Source: Sordariomycetes sp. S80-01Y
Taxonomy: Eukaryota > Ascomycota > Sordariomycetes
Assembly (NCBI GenBank): GCA_037042185.1
Contig: JAXQJY010000022.1
Location: forward strand, 124,001-188,000
DNA: 64,000 bases
Direction: 5' to 3'
This document shows positions 1-11,196 of this stretch, one piece after another. Below the pieces are notes generated by a model, which was given only the letters and a program-made list of their open reading frames with translations, was not told the origin of the DNA and did not search any database. The position numbers were made by a program, and so were the translations under genes. Within the stretch, counting starts at the first letter, position 1, and the number at the start of each line of letters is the position of its first letter.

Positions 1-3000
1 ATCCAGTGGGCGGGAAAGAAGAGCCTTAGCGGCGAGCTCGATCCAGGCAGCAGGTCTGCACTTCTTGACGTCGCCGTGGCCTCAGTTGGTAGCGACAAAG
101 ACTCAGGCGAGATTATCGCCCTAGGTAGCATCAAGAATTACTTGGTGCCAAGCAAGATCCCCGCCCACCTACCCCTACCACCATCAACCATGCCGTTGGC
201 CTATACTGTCAATTCCCTGGCAGTGGAGCTGCAGGCTTTGGGTTGGGAACCTCTGGACATCGTGCCGTGGCTGAGGTTCCTGCTTGAAACTCACTCTCGC
301 AATTCCAAAGAAGAGGATTTGACGAAGTCGCCCAAATTTGCTGTTCAGGTCCTGACAGTAGTGTCCAAAGCATGGGACCATACCAGCGTAAAGGACAGGC
401 AGGCTGTAGCAAGCATGCTTAAGTATAACACTGTCATGCCGACAAAGATGGGCATGAAGAAGCCCGAAGAATCATTCTTCCCATCGGTCAAGCTCTTCGA
501 CGATTTGCCAATTCTCGAGGGCTGTGAAAAGCTAAAGGACAAGTTTTTGACTACCCTTGGAGTCCGCAAGACCGTCGACCTCGACACCATCTTCGCAAGG
601 CTGCTTAGTCCTTCTGGAGAGGGAGCTCAGCAGAAGTGGAGCCACATGGAGTTGATCAAGTATTTGGCCTCTGTACAGAACGACATCCCTAAGGGGGACA
701 TGGACAAGCTGCGCAGCTCTAGAATCTGTCCTGCTGAGGCGGGACCTAAAGGCATGGAACCTACCAAAGGCAGTCAGAAGCTTTACAAGGTCTCCGATCT
801 GTTCGAGCCGAAAGATTCGCTTCGGCAGCTTGGCTTGCCAATTCTGCAATGGTCCGGACCTCCAGGCAGCTTCCGCGCTAGTAGTCCAGAGGCCAGGTTC
901 CTTGCGGTTCTTGGCTTGCGGCCTCATCCTCAGGTACCAGAATTAGTTGATATGATGGCATCTGAAGACGACCATCTACGGACTTCGGCTATGAGTTACT
1001 TCATTGCCAACCACAGCCTGAATGGCTACGCCTCGTTCGACTTGTCTGGAAGCCGGAAGGCGATCCTACCCTTGCAAGGCAGTACACAGATGGTAGCACC
1101 TTCGGCATGTTTCACCAACATGCGTGCTTCCGTCCTAGGCTTCCGGATCTTGAGAAAGGACCTGCATGATCATGCCAACAAATTCGGGGTCGCTACAGAT
1201 CCGCCAATGGTTGAGTGCGTTAACCGTTTACTGGCGAACCCTCCTCAGACTCATAGCGCTGCTATTCCCTTATTCGAGTACTTCGCCTCGCGTTTGCGTG
1301 AGCTAGGAACGAGCAACGCTACCAAGCTTCGAGATGCTCGCATCGTGCCTGTGACCCGGGCTTCCGGCAAGGGGGAGAAGTCGAGCATGTCCGTGTCTCA
1401 TGTCAGTCCCTCGAGGGTCTACCTTGGCACCTCCACAACCTACGGGGACATCTTCGACTTTGTCGACTTTGGTCAAGACGCCAACGCTTTTCTCTTCACG
1501 TGCGGAGCGAAGAGTGAGCCAACGAAGATTGAGGTGGCATACATGGCATGCACCGAGCCCGCCCGGCTGCTCGGCGTCCTGCAAAGCCCCGAGAAGTATC
1601 TCGGCCTGATCAAGTCACTGGCAGATGAGTCGGCCACACTCCATAGGGACAAAGAGCTGTGGCGCAAAATGAAGACGGCCAAATGGCTGTTGGCTTACAA
1701 AGAGCTCGCGTCTCAGAACAAGGAGAATCTGATTGATCTTGAGGACGAGGACATAGCTCCTGTCAAGCAGTACCAGCTCGCCTCAGCCAGTCAGATCGTT
1801 GTCTTGGACGACATCATTAGCTACCGTCTCTTCAAGGACCACCTTGTGTGTGCCCCTGAGGAGGACGCTCTCGAGAAGTTCTACCTGTCACTAGGAGCTC
1901 AAAAGCTCAGCGGCATCGTTCAAGAAGATGTCCGCATCGGTTCCCATACCGGTAGTAAGAGAGCAGATGTTCTAAGAAAGCACGTCATTGAGAGATCCAA
2001 GATCTTCCTCTATGAGTACGCCAGTTACCGCCGCGATGCAATCCGTCATGACACCAAGTGGCTTGACAAGAATCTGAAGGTCGAGATGGTCAGCTCAGTG
2101 GCACTACGGCGGACTTTGAAAGGACAGCACCAGTCGCACGTCGAGAAGCGATCGGCTGCCAGTGCTCGGACCCAAGGAGGCTGGTCATTGTACATTGCCG
2201 ATACAGGCAAGCCAGACATGTACCAGGTCGGTCAAGCGATCTGTCAAATGCTTCTCGACCGTCCGAATCAGCAAGCGTATCTTTTCTTCGAGCCATTCCT
2301 AACACTCGACCTACGGGGTCTACAGTCTCGTGGCTACAACGTGGATCGTATTCTGCGTGCGAAAGCGGCTGAAGCAAGAATTGCGGAGGAAGAGCGTCAG
2401 AAGGCTCTAGAGGAGGAGAGACAGCTTATTCAAGAAAGGGAGAAGAACTGGGCTCAACAAAGCAGCAGCAGCGCTGTTGCCGTTGCAAGTCGGTCGGATG
2501 CCGCCCAGACTCCAGAACGGCCACCTGCTGATCCTGTGATGCCTGGTTCGTGGGACTCCCCTGATGACAACAAGGCCGTCGATCTATCAGAGTACGCTAA
2601 GCGCGGACGAAACCTCTTCTCCAACTTCACCAAGCGGCTTGGTTTCGAGACACAGCAGAACGACGATGCTCAGAGGCAGCTCGATCAATTCGTGGATCAA
2701 CCCCAAGAGCCCGGCCCCTCATCCGGCGGTGGGCCAACGACAGTGAAGGATGGCAATCGTCCCCAGAACGACGATGGCCGGGTCACAAGCCCTGCCGTCA
2801 TTCAGCAGAACCTCCTCAATGCCGTCAATGCCACCCGTCCACACGGCTCATCGTCCGTCTTCTCCAACCCACAAGTCAACGAGGTCAAGGAGCAAGCTAC
2901 CTACTGCGACTCCAAGCCCGCGCACAACATCACCTTTGCAGCAGAAGCTTCGAATGGGATAAAGGTTTACCTATCTAAGGACATGACCGTGAGTGCGGGG

Positions 3001-3540
3001 AGTTTTCTGGAGGCAAACCTCGGCGCTCTGAATACCTTTGCTGGCATTTTGGCGGAGATTGCGCAAGTGTACAACTTGTCAGCCAAGGTCCTGCACATCT
3101 TCTATGATGAGGCTGGCGGCAGCATTGCTTTCAACACCAACGGCTCCCTGTTCTGCAATTTCAGGTTCTTCCTGCAGTTGCATGCTCAGGGGCTCCAGGG
3201 ACAGAATACGGGCCAGGGAAGAGCTGAGGCGGCGACCTGGTGGTGGGTTGTGCTTGCCCACGAGTTAGCGCACAATTTGGTCCAGATTCACAACTCTGAC
3301 CACAGCTATTACACGTAAGTCACCCATGGCTGAACTAGGTGGAGGTAGAAAGCATGCTGACAGGTCCACAGCGAGTCGTTCATCCAGCAGTACTTTGGCA
3401 AGATGATGGTCAAGACGGCGCATTGGCTCCACGCCGGCGGTCCAGCGTCAGGAGCTCAGGCGCAACAACAACAGGCGCTGCCGAGGGCTTCGACTTCGAC
3501 AGACGCACCTCCTCCCTACTCAACCGGAGCGTTTAACTGA
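1..3540 (+). CDS. DUF3684 / sacsin-like ATPase-family protein, 5' end cut by window
   Basis: The reading frame is open from base 1, so the true start lies outside the window. Exons 1-3314 and 3372-3540 are joined by a 57-nt intron (GTAAGT donor, GCTGAC branch, CACAG acceptor) and give 1160 residues. The long alpha/beta repeat region resembles the fungal DUF3684 family, whose full-length members carry an Hsp90/sacsin-like HATPase domain at the N-terminus; that part would be upstream and is not seen here. A coiled, charged segment (about residues 785-815) is followed by a low-complexity stretch and a conserved C-terminal domain ending in a Pro/Gln-rich tail. That domain holds HELAHNLVQIH (3259-3291), a metzincin-like zinc motif with Val instead of Gly; the intron falls shortly after it. 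Function is unknown; a chaperone-like role is inferred from the family only. Confidence 0.72.
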
Positions 3541-4721
3541 GAGTCTGAAGCTACAGGAGACTAGAGGAGCATGTTGTGTAGATTTCAGAATAAGCATCGC
3601 AAGGTGTTCAGGATTGGCTTTGGACAGCACTAGAGTTCGTTGCGAGAAGGACATAGCACATGGATAATACAGCCCACTCCTCAGAGAGATGTTGAAACTT
3701 AACGTGTGAGGTGAGACGTTCAGGTTGGGGCTTTCCTCAGCGAGCTGCTCCCAGTCGCAGATTGGGTGCTCGCGCCCAACATCCTTTGGTTATTGCATTA
3801 CCCCTCCATCACTTACACTGACACAAGGAACGGGCTACAACGGCCTTGGCACGGCTGAGCACCATCAGTCGTCCCGACACACGCCTCCCACCTCAAAGCG
3901 GGCGTCGCTCTCCAGGATGAGTAAGGTTCCCGCAGCCACGACGGGCTACGACCAAGGACTGTCTGCCCGCCCAGCCGCGCCTGTCACAGATTTGCTGTAC
4001 CTGTCAAAGGCACTATGACATCGTTTTTCGGCGTGAGGTCTCGGCCTGCTGGGGCGAGGAGGCCTGCCAGTAGCGGCTTTTTTCGCAAAGCCCGTGCTGG
4101 CGCCGGACAAGCGCCGATAAGGATCCATTTTGGGACTTTACCCGTGCACGAGTCATCGAGAAAAACGCGGTACCACCGCCATGGAAATGAAGACTATCAG
4201 GTACCTTACATACCCTGGTGAAAGTTACGGAGGATCTCCACCCATCCTGGTGCCGATGTCAGCGATTCCCCAAGGGGGGGTGGTTGCGGGCAGGGCAGGG
4301 CAGGGGGTACAGGGTACAACATAGCACCGAGCGAGGAGGGGCGGGCAGCCGCGTGAAGCGGTGGTCGCAACATCGCGATGGCTGTGGCTGGCGCGCGTGG
4401 AAAAATGTCGCATGCCGAGCGGGAGACGGAGTTGGTGAGGCATTGGCAGCCATTGCCATTGGGGCAAGATCGGGATGGGACGTAACAGAAGGGAGGACTG
4501 ATGGGACCAAGACGGTAACGCTGTCCGATTCTGGGTGGTGGCAGTAGTATAAGAGCAAGTCGTTGCGCCTCGCGCGGGTGAGGTTAGATGCCCCAGCCTT
4601 CTTCACTCTTCCTACCTCCTGTGACACGCGACAAGATATCCCGAGCCCCATTGCCTTCATTCTGTCGAGAAGCTGTAAACGAGTCGCCCTACGATCAACC
4701 CTCCTACCCACGAACATCACG
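3541..4721. other. Intergenic region, no gene seen
   Basis: This holds the 3' flank of the DUF3684 gene and the promoter and leader of the SDR gene. Only short open frames without domains or start context occur. No tRNA or repeat is apparent. The 100 bases before the SDR start are C/T-rich, as in many fungal leaders. Confidence 0.6.
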
Positions 4722-5650
4722 ATGGCTGTCAACATGAAAGATGGCGCCTTCCAGCTCGACAACATGCCGATACCCCAGAGCGAGCGCGTGATGCCTCTGT
4801 TCTCGCTCAAGGGCCGCACCGCCATTGTCTCTGGCGCCGGTGCTGGAATTGGTCTTGGTGTGGCCAAGGCGCTGGCCGAGGCCGGTGCGAACGTTGCCAT
4901 CTGGTACAACAGCAACAAGCAAGCTCTCGCTGAGGCTGAGAACATTGAGAAGGAGTTCGGCGTCAAATGTAGGTCCCTTTACCGAAATCATGAATCGATA
5001 GAGAGCTGATGATGGCAGGCCGCGCTTACCAGGTTAACGTCGTCTCGGCCGAGGCTGTGGACAAGGCCATCAACGACATCGTCACCGAGTTCAACGGTCG
5101 CCTAGACATCTTCGTCGCCAATAGCGGCATTGCTTGGGAGAACCAGGCCTTCCTGGACGGCGACGTCGAGACCGCCAAGAAGGTCATGGCCGTCAACGTT
5201 GACGGCGTCATGTGGTGCGCCAAATCGGCTGGCGCGCACTTCCGTCGCCAGAAGAAGGAGGGCACAACCATTGACGGCAAGCCCCTCGAGAACTTCCTGA
5301 CGGGCAGCTTCATCGGCACTGCGAGCATGAGCGGCAGCGTCGTCAACATCCCGCAGCTGCAGGCCGTGTATAACGGCAGCAAGGCGGCTGTCATTCACTT
5401 CTGCAAGAGTTTGGCCGTGGAATGGACGGGCTTTGCCAGGGTGAACACGGTCTCGCCGGGCTACATCCAGACCGAGATCACGCACTTTGCCGACCCCGAA
5501 ATGAAGAAGCAGTGGAAGAGCAAGACCCCCATGGGACGTGAGGGTCAGGTCAACGAGCTCAAGGGCGCCTACCTGTACCTGGCGTCCGATGCTGCTTCGT
5601 ACACGACTGGGCTGGACCTGGTCGTCGACGGCGGTTACGCTCTTCCTTAG
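4722..5650 (+). CDS. Short-chain dehydrogenase/reductase, mannitol dehydrogenase / L-xylulose (sorbose) reductase type
   Basis: Exons 4722-4968 and 5019-5650 (50-nt intron) encode 292 residues. The classical SDR layout is complete: cofactor motif GAGAGIG at residues 38-44, active-site Asn in AVNVDG, catalytic Ser187, and Tyr200/Lys204 in YNGSK, spaced 13 and 4 residues apart as expected. The sequence resembles fungal NADP(H)-dependent mannitol 2-dehydrogenases, L-xylulose reductases and sorbose reductases, which interconvert ketoses and polyols in the cytosol; the exact substrate cannot be read from sequence. The ATG at 4722 is preferred because it follows a pyrimidine-rich leader and gives a short N-terminal extension before the Rossmann fold; in-frame ATGs at codons 5, 15 and 24 are alternatives, and the last would give a 269-residue protein nearer the family norm. 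Confidence 0.85.
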
Positions 5651-6681
5651 ATGATGCCATCAAGGCAGAGAGGGTTTGCTGGATAGACGGTATGGGCAGC
5701 ACGGAGCTCAAGGGATAAAGGACGATATACCTATAGAGGTAGACGCTTCCGGTTTGCGAGGCAAGGGCACGGCTTGCTTGCCATGATGTTACGATATAGC
5801 GTGATGCTTTACCAATTGAATGGCCATTCGAAATTCAGGACTCGGAATGACGCTTGTGCCTGTGGAATGCGGCCTGGACCCCGAAACTCGGATTCGCCCT
5901 CAGATCGTGGGGCTCACAAGTGCCTCGCAGCAGTGCGCGGACGGGGGAGGCAAACAGGAGAATTGCGGAACTCGACGAGAGGCAAAGACCAGCGAGGACC
6001 GTGGCATGATTGCGACCCCTGGGACCGACGCAACGCTAAGTACCTACCTTACCAAGGCATGCTGCGGGTCAGCGGTGCAAGTGCGAGTACTGAGTAGGTA
6101 AACAGCACAGCGCACACATGCGCTCTTCGCATCTTGTGCCAATGGAAAAGCAAAAGAAACTTGGCCCTGCGCGCACTGAAGTGGGCAAGCAGCTCTGCCA
6201 CTACAGCGGTAGGAACAGCACTAAATGGCGGAAATGAGCACGAGGGGCGAGAGCGCATACAGGTATGGCGGGGAAAGCTCAAGCAGGACTTGGCCCGCTA
6301 ACATAGCAGCGGCGACTGCGCCTTGTCCATTGATGATCTACGCACCAAATCTGTTAGCGCGAGAGTCTTCCCCCCTAAGCCCAGCCACTCCCATCATCAC
6401 CGTTACCACTGCCCACTGCCCACTGCCCACTGCCCAGTCCAGTCCAGTGTCGGCTCCCACCTGGACCTGCCTTGCCAGTGCTCTCCACTGAATCTCTTCC
6501 TTGTACCTCTCATCACCACCCGACTCCGACCTCACGAAGCGATAACGACTCCTCGCTACCCGCCCAACGTCAGTCGCTCATTACACGACTTCTGCACCTC
6601 GGGCTGGACCCGTCTGGGACGCTTGTGTTCCCTTTGCCTCCCCCCTCCGTCCCCTCACAGCCCCTCGACCGACTGTCCAAC
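5651..6681. other. Intergenic region, calcineurin promoter and leader
   Basis: No gene is seen. The right half is strongly pyrimidine-rich and contains the short tandem repeat listed separately, followed by a C/T-rich leader up to the calcineurin start. Confidence 0.6.
6407..6436. repeat. Short tandem repeat, unit CCCACTG
   Basis: Four head-to-tail copies of the 7-bp unit CCCACTG, followed at once by two AGTCC units. It lies about 250 bp upstream of the calcineurin A start, probably in promoter or leader sequence. Copy number is likely variable between strains. Confidence 0.8.
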
Positions 6682-8629
6682 ATGGACCCCGAAGGCGAGG
6701 CTGGGTCTTCCGACCCTCGCAACCAGCAGGTCGATAATGCCATCCGCGCGATCCAGGAGAAGAAGCCGCTGCCAGAGATCGATTTCACCATGCACACCAT
6801 GGAGGACGGAACTCAGGTCAACACCCAGGAGCGAGTCTGCAAAGGTATGTGATGTTGGCGTCCATTACCCCACCATCACGAGGTTTCCGCCCCTCGTCAG
6901 AGCACGATGCTACAGTCTTTGTCTATCGGCTAGGGCTTGTCTAGGTGCTCGAAATTTTGAGAAGCCATCGATTGCTAATTTGTTGTCATTGCAGACGTGC
7001 AAGCACCCGCTACTTCTACCCCGACCGATGAGCAATTCTTCGAGGACGAAACCCGCCAGAAGCCCAACATCAACTTCCTCAAGCAGCATTTCTACCGCGA
7101 AGGTCGCTTGACCGAGGAGCAAGCGCTGTGGATCATCCGGAAGGGCAGCGAAGTTCTGCGTGCTGAGCCCAACCTGCTCGAGATGGACGCGCCCATCACT
7201 GTCTGCGGTGATGTGCACGGCCAGTACTACGACTTGATGAAGCTGTTTGAGGTCGGCGGCGATCCTTCCGAAACGCGCTACCTCTTCCTGGGAGACTACG
7301 TCGACCGAGGATATTTCAGTATTGAGTGTGTCTTGTACTTGTGGTCGCTCAAGATCCATTATCCCGACAGTCTCTGGCTGCTGCGCGGCAACCACGAGTG
7401 TCGCCACTTGACGGATTACTTCACCTTCAAGCTGGAATGCAAACACAAGTACTCTGAGGCTATCTACGAGGCTTGCGTTGAGTCTTTCTGTTGCCTGCCC
7501 TTGGCTGCGGTTATGAACAAGCAGTTCCTCTGCATCCACGGTGGTCTGAGCCCAGAGCTCAACACACTTGATGACCTTCGCAACGTACGTGCCTCTGCCA
7601 GATGTCCGAGAATATGAGACTGACTTCTGTAGATCGATCGCTTTAGAGAGCCACCTACGCAAGGACTGATGTGCGATATCTTGTGGGCAGATCCCCTCGA
7701 AGACTTCGGCCAAGAAAAGTCGAGCGAATACTTCCTGCACAACCACGTCCGCGGATGCTCATACTTCTTCTCATACCCCGCAGCCTGCAATTTCCTCGAG
7801 AAGAACAACCTCCTCTCAGTCATTCGAGCCCACGAAGCCCAGGATGCTGGCTACAGAATGTACCGCAAGACGCGAACAACTGGATTCCCCAGTGTCATGA
7901 CCATCTTCTCGGCGCCCAACTACCTCGATGTTTACAACAACAAGGCTGCTGTGCTCAAGTACGAGAACAACGTCATGAACATTCGTCAGTTCAACTGCAC
8001 GCCGCACCCGTACTGGTTGCCCAACTTCATGGACGTCTTTACATGGTCGCTGCCTTTCGTCGGAGAGAAGATCACAGACATGCTGATCGCCATCTTGAGC
8101 ACGTGCTCAGAGGAGGAGCTCAAGGACGAGACCCCGTCGACCACATCTCCCGGTCCTCTCACCTCGCCCACATCCACCGGGGATGCCGAAGATCCCAACT
8201 CGATCGAGTTCAAGCGGAAAGCGATCAAGAACAAGGTCCTAGCCATCGGACGCATGTCTCGCGTCTTCCAAGTCCTCCGAGAGGAGTCCGAAAAGGTCAC
8301 CGAGCTCAAGACTGTTTCCGGCGGTCGTCTGCCGGCTGGTACGCTTATGCTTGGCGGCGAGGGTATCAAGGATGCCATCAAGACATTCGAGGATGCCCGC
8401 AAGGTCGATCTGCAGAACGAGCGTCTGCCGCCCAGTCACGATGAGGTGGTGAGCCACAGGGAGGAGGAGAGAGCACAGGCGCTGCAGAAGGCTTCGGACG
8501 ATGCTGAGAACGATAAGCACTTGCAGCAGCTCTCGAGAAGGCTAAGCACGTAAGTAGTCGCTCCTTCCGTTTTGCTCAACCCATGCTAACTACTCCAGGG
8601 ATCGAAAGAACCGAAACGCCCCCAAGTGA
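6682..8629 (+). CDS. cnaA: Calcineurin A, catalytic subunit of Ca2+/calmodulin-dependent protein phosphatase 2B
   Basis: Exons 6682-6844, 6995-7584, 7633-8549 and 8599-8629 encode 566 residues; the last exon codes for only ten codons. Metallophosphatase motifs are GDVHG (126-130), GDYVDRG (154-160) and GNHE (186-189). After the catalytic domain come the calcineurin B-binding helix, a Ser/Pro/Thr-rich insert (about 417-435) typical of filamentous fungi, a calmodulin-binding segment (about 444-470) and an autoinhibitory segment resembling the animal one (about 500-518, ending NERLPP). The enzyme dephosphorylates Crz1/CrzA in response to calcium and is the target of FK506-FKBP12. The 150-nt first intron is the longest in this window. 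The start is chosen for its position after a C/T-rich leader and the conserved spacing to the catalytic core. Confidence 0.97.
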
Positions 8630-9058
8630 GGCTCGGATGTATAGTAGCGGCCGCGGCAGCCCCAAACCGCACGACTTACAGAAGGGAAGACTTTTGATGA
8701 CGAAGTTTACGCCCAATTTCCTCGCTTCAAAATACCATTCAAATGTTTAGCCTGTACCCCGTGCTGTGAGATATTCGGTCTACGGGAAGTACAACATCTG
8801 GGTCTGCGTGCGCGTTGAGCATTCTCGTTCGATTGGAAAGCTTGCAATATTACGGAAAGAAGCAAAGGCATCGGGATAGATGGCGCTAGCTACGAGGCTT
8901 GCACAAGACAGGGCATCACATGTTGATAGTGCAATATAATGAAGGAATGAAAAATGATCTCTGCTTGACATACGTACTTCGTCCGCCTCCTAATTCTGGC
9001 TTGCAGTGGCCTTCGTCCCTCAGTACGACCCCTGAAAATTCAGCAGATACTGGTCGAA
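8630..9058. other. Intergenic region between convergent genes
   Basis: 3' flanks of calcineurin A (plus) and the proteasome-assembly chaperone (minus). A/T-rich patches suit polyadenylation regions; no gene is seen. Confidence 0.6.
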
Positions 9059-9578
9059 CTATAGCACCTTTGTTACCAACTCCAACAGGTCAAAGAACCC
9101 CTCCCTCTCCAATCCCTCTCCCGTCGTCTTCTCCAGGCCCAGTCCAAGGACCAGCGTCCTCCTGTCATCCGGACTCCTCAGGCTGATCTGACTCGCAATC
9201 TGCGCCGCGTACAGCTGCCCCAGCGTCTCCCGCTCCTCGCCGCCGCCGCCTAGCATGGTGGACGGGGTGAGGTGCGTGCTGGGCAGGAGGCCCGTCGTCT
9301 GCGAGGGCAGCGTCATCTCGACGATGGACGAGGAGGAGCCGGTGAGGGGCACCTGGATCTGGGATGTCTCAGTGCGATGTTCTCAGAGGTCTATTTGGAG
9401 AGGAGGTAAGGGGGCTGAGACTCACCCATTGTGAGAGACGGCCAGCTTGGGAGATTGTGAGGAGGATTTTGTCGGCGAAGTCGAGGCGGGTTATGTTGGT
9501 TGGGATTGACGATATTGAGCCTTGGATCTGACGGCTAGGTGCTGGGAAGGCGTCTGGCTTGGTTTCGAGTGAAGTCAT
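9059..9578 (-). CDS. Proteasome assembly chaperone 3-like protein (Pba3/POC3 type)
   Basis: Exons 9578-9426 and 9358-9059 (67-nt intron with GTGAGT donor) encode 150 residues. The protein starts METHSL-like with a short acidic head, then a small beta-rich fold: FPAPSRQIQG, a strand ending ISQAGRLSQW, LLPSTHLTPSTMLGG and ERETLGQLYAAQIAS, a pattern I associate with fungal PAC3/Poc3 proteins. With its partner chaperone it would help build alpha-rings of the 20S proteasome in the cytosol. The splice joins ..LSQW to IQVPL, restoring a continuous fold. There is no signal peptide or membrane segment. The family call rests on remembered pattern rather than a strict motif. Confidence 0.65.
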
Positions 9579-11196
9579 GGTGGCGTGTGGTGTATGGTGT
9601 GGTTATGTAAAAAGCGAGGTTGATGTGGTGATTATGGTGCGTTAATGCCCCTCCGTCTCAATGAGATCTTATACTCCAGTTCATCCGTGCAGATGATGCG
9701 ATGCCTATGGTGTATCGAAGAAAATTTCCTACTACGGACTGCCAAGAAGAGCCGTGTTATTATGGATTTTGGTAAATTTGAAGGTAGGTGTAGTGATATA
9801 ACATGGAATTTACTGGTGTCGCAGGGTAGTCTGCTCGACCTAAGACGTCGAACTCACCGGGGCCAAGCTTTCCGGAATCTTTAAGATGACACGATTTGGA
9901 GACGCACAGAGAAATTCAATTTAGGATGCTGTATTCAAGTCAACAGAACGCGGGGACTATGGGATACCTTACTTGCTTCGTTGCTCTTCCTAACATCGTG
10001 CTTCACTCGAACAAAGAGTCACAGTCGTTTGCTCACCAGGCAGGTTGGCAGGTAGCATCGCGCGGCTGAGCGCAGCCGTTCTGCCTGGACCTCGCCCGGC
10101 CAATCACCACCCACCAACGACTCTGACTCAGCGGCTGATGCAGCCCGGCGCACGGGCCACGCGCAGGCTATAAAACTTGAGGAACCCGCCGCGACTTTGC
10201 GCTCTCTTTTCTTCCTTTCTTCTCCATCCAAGTGCACGGGCGTCTTCCTTCTCCGTGAAGCGATAAGCTGAGAGAGGAATTTTGCTAGTTGAAAACTATT
10301 CACTGACTGCTCCTACCTGGTTTCGGCCGGGTAGGGAATTTTTGGAACCCAAAAGATCAACAAGCTTCTTTGGAGTTGTTTTTGTTCTGAGCGATCTTTC
10401 ATTGCGAGGGCCCTTGATGGGCTGGCGTGAAGAAGGATATGGTGGCGGTACTGCGAGCGTGAAAGGATAGGCTGCGCTGGTCACCGTTGTATTCTGCTGA
10501 ACTGTTGTTGAACGCATGCTGATTCGCACGACGAGGTGGTGATGTTGGTGACAAGCGTGCGCGTGGATTTGCTGTGGTCGAACGCGTCGCGTAGGACGAC
10601 GATGTGAGCTGTTCAGCGGTAGACGAGGGCGCGACTCGTTACGGGCTGCTTCGTACGTGCTGCTGTTTGATGTGATTATAATGACTACGCGACCGGCAAA
10701 TGCAAGTCGGTGGATGCGTACGATGCTCAACCATCGCCTCGGCGCCGCTTTGCTGCGCTATGGATTTGCGACTCGAGGCCCGAAATTTCAACATTTGACG
10801 TCGCTGAAGCGCGGGGCAGCAGTCTTTTCCGAGAGGTGAAGGTGACAAAAAGAAATGGACGTCACCTCGGAATTGCCAGGGTTCTACATTCATTCCCTCC
10901 CTTTGTGAAAGTACAATGGGATGCATAGATATATATCAAGGACCATTCTGAGTTTATTGACTCGCTTCTTACACATTTCTGAGACCTTTCCAACGACCTT
11001 CTTATGAGGGCTGGCGAGCGCTGTCGCGACCGACGCCCACTGGTCCCGCTTCGATGGTTGCGGGCTATTCTGTCGCTCTCTCATCCCACTTTCGCTCCCT
11101 CCGTGACTCAACCTAAAGCGAAACTCAACCTCACACTTCAGACGCCACGCCACGACCTCACATTGGATACACGATATAAAAGTAAATCATACCGTA
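9579..11196. other. Intergenic region, no convincing gene; eIF2B delta promoter
   Basis: 1.6 kb between divergent genes. Several open frames of 60-145 codons exist on both strands but none shows a domain, a signal peptide or good splice logic. Features seen are a CCAAT element near 10100, Gcn4-type sites at 10124 and 11104, and a C/T-rich block before the eIF2B delta start. An unannotated non-coding transcript cannot be excluded. Confidence 0.55.
11104..11110. promoter_or_regulatory. Gcn4/Cpc1-type site TGACTCA upstream of eIF2B delta
   Basis: A perfect TGACTCA lies 87 bp upstream of the ATG. This is the consensus for the general amino-acid-control bZIP factor (Gcn4, Cpc1, CpcA). A second copy is at 10124-10130. 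Confidence 0.55.
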
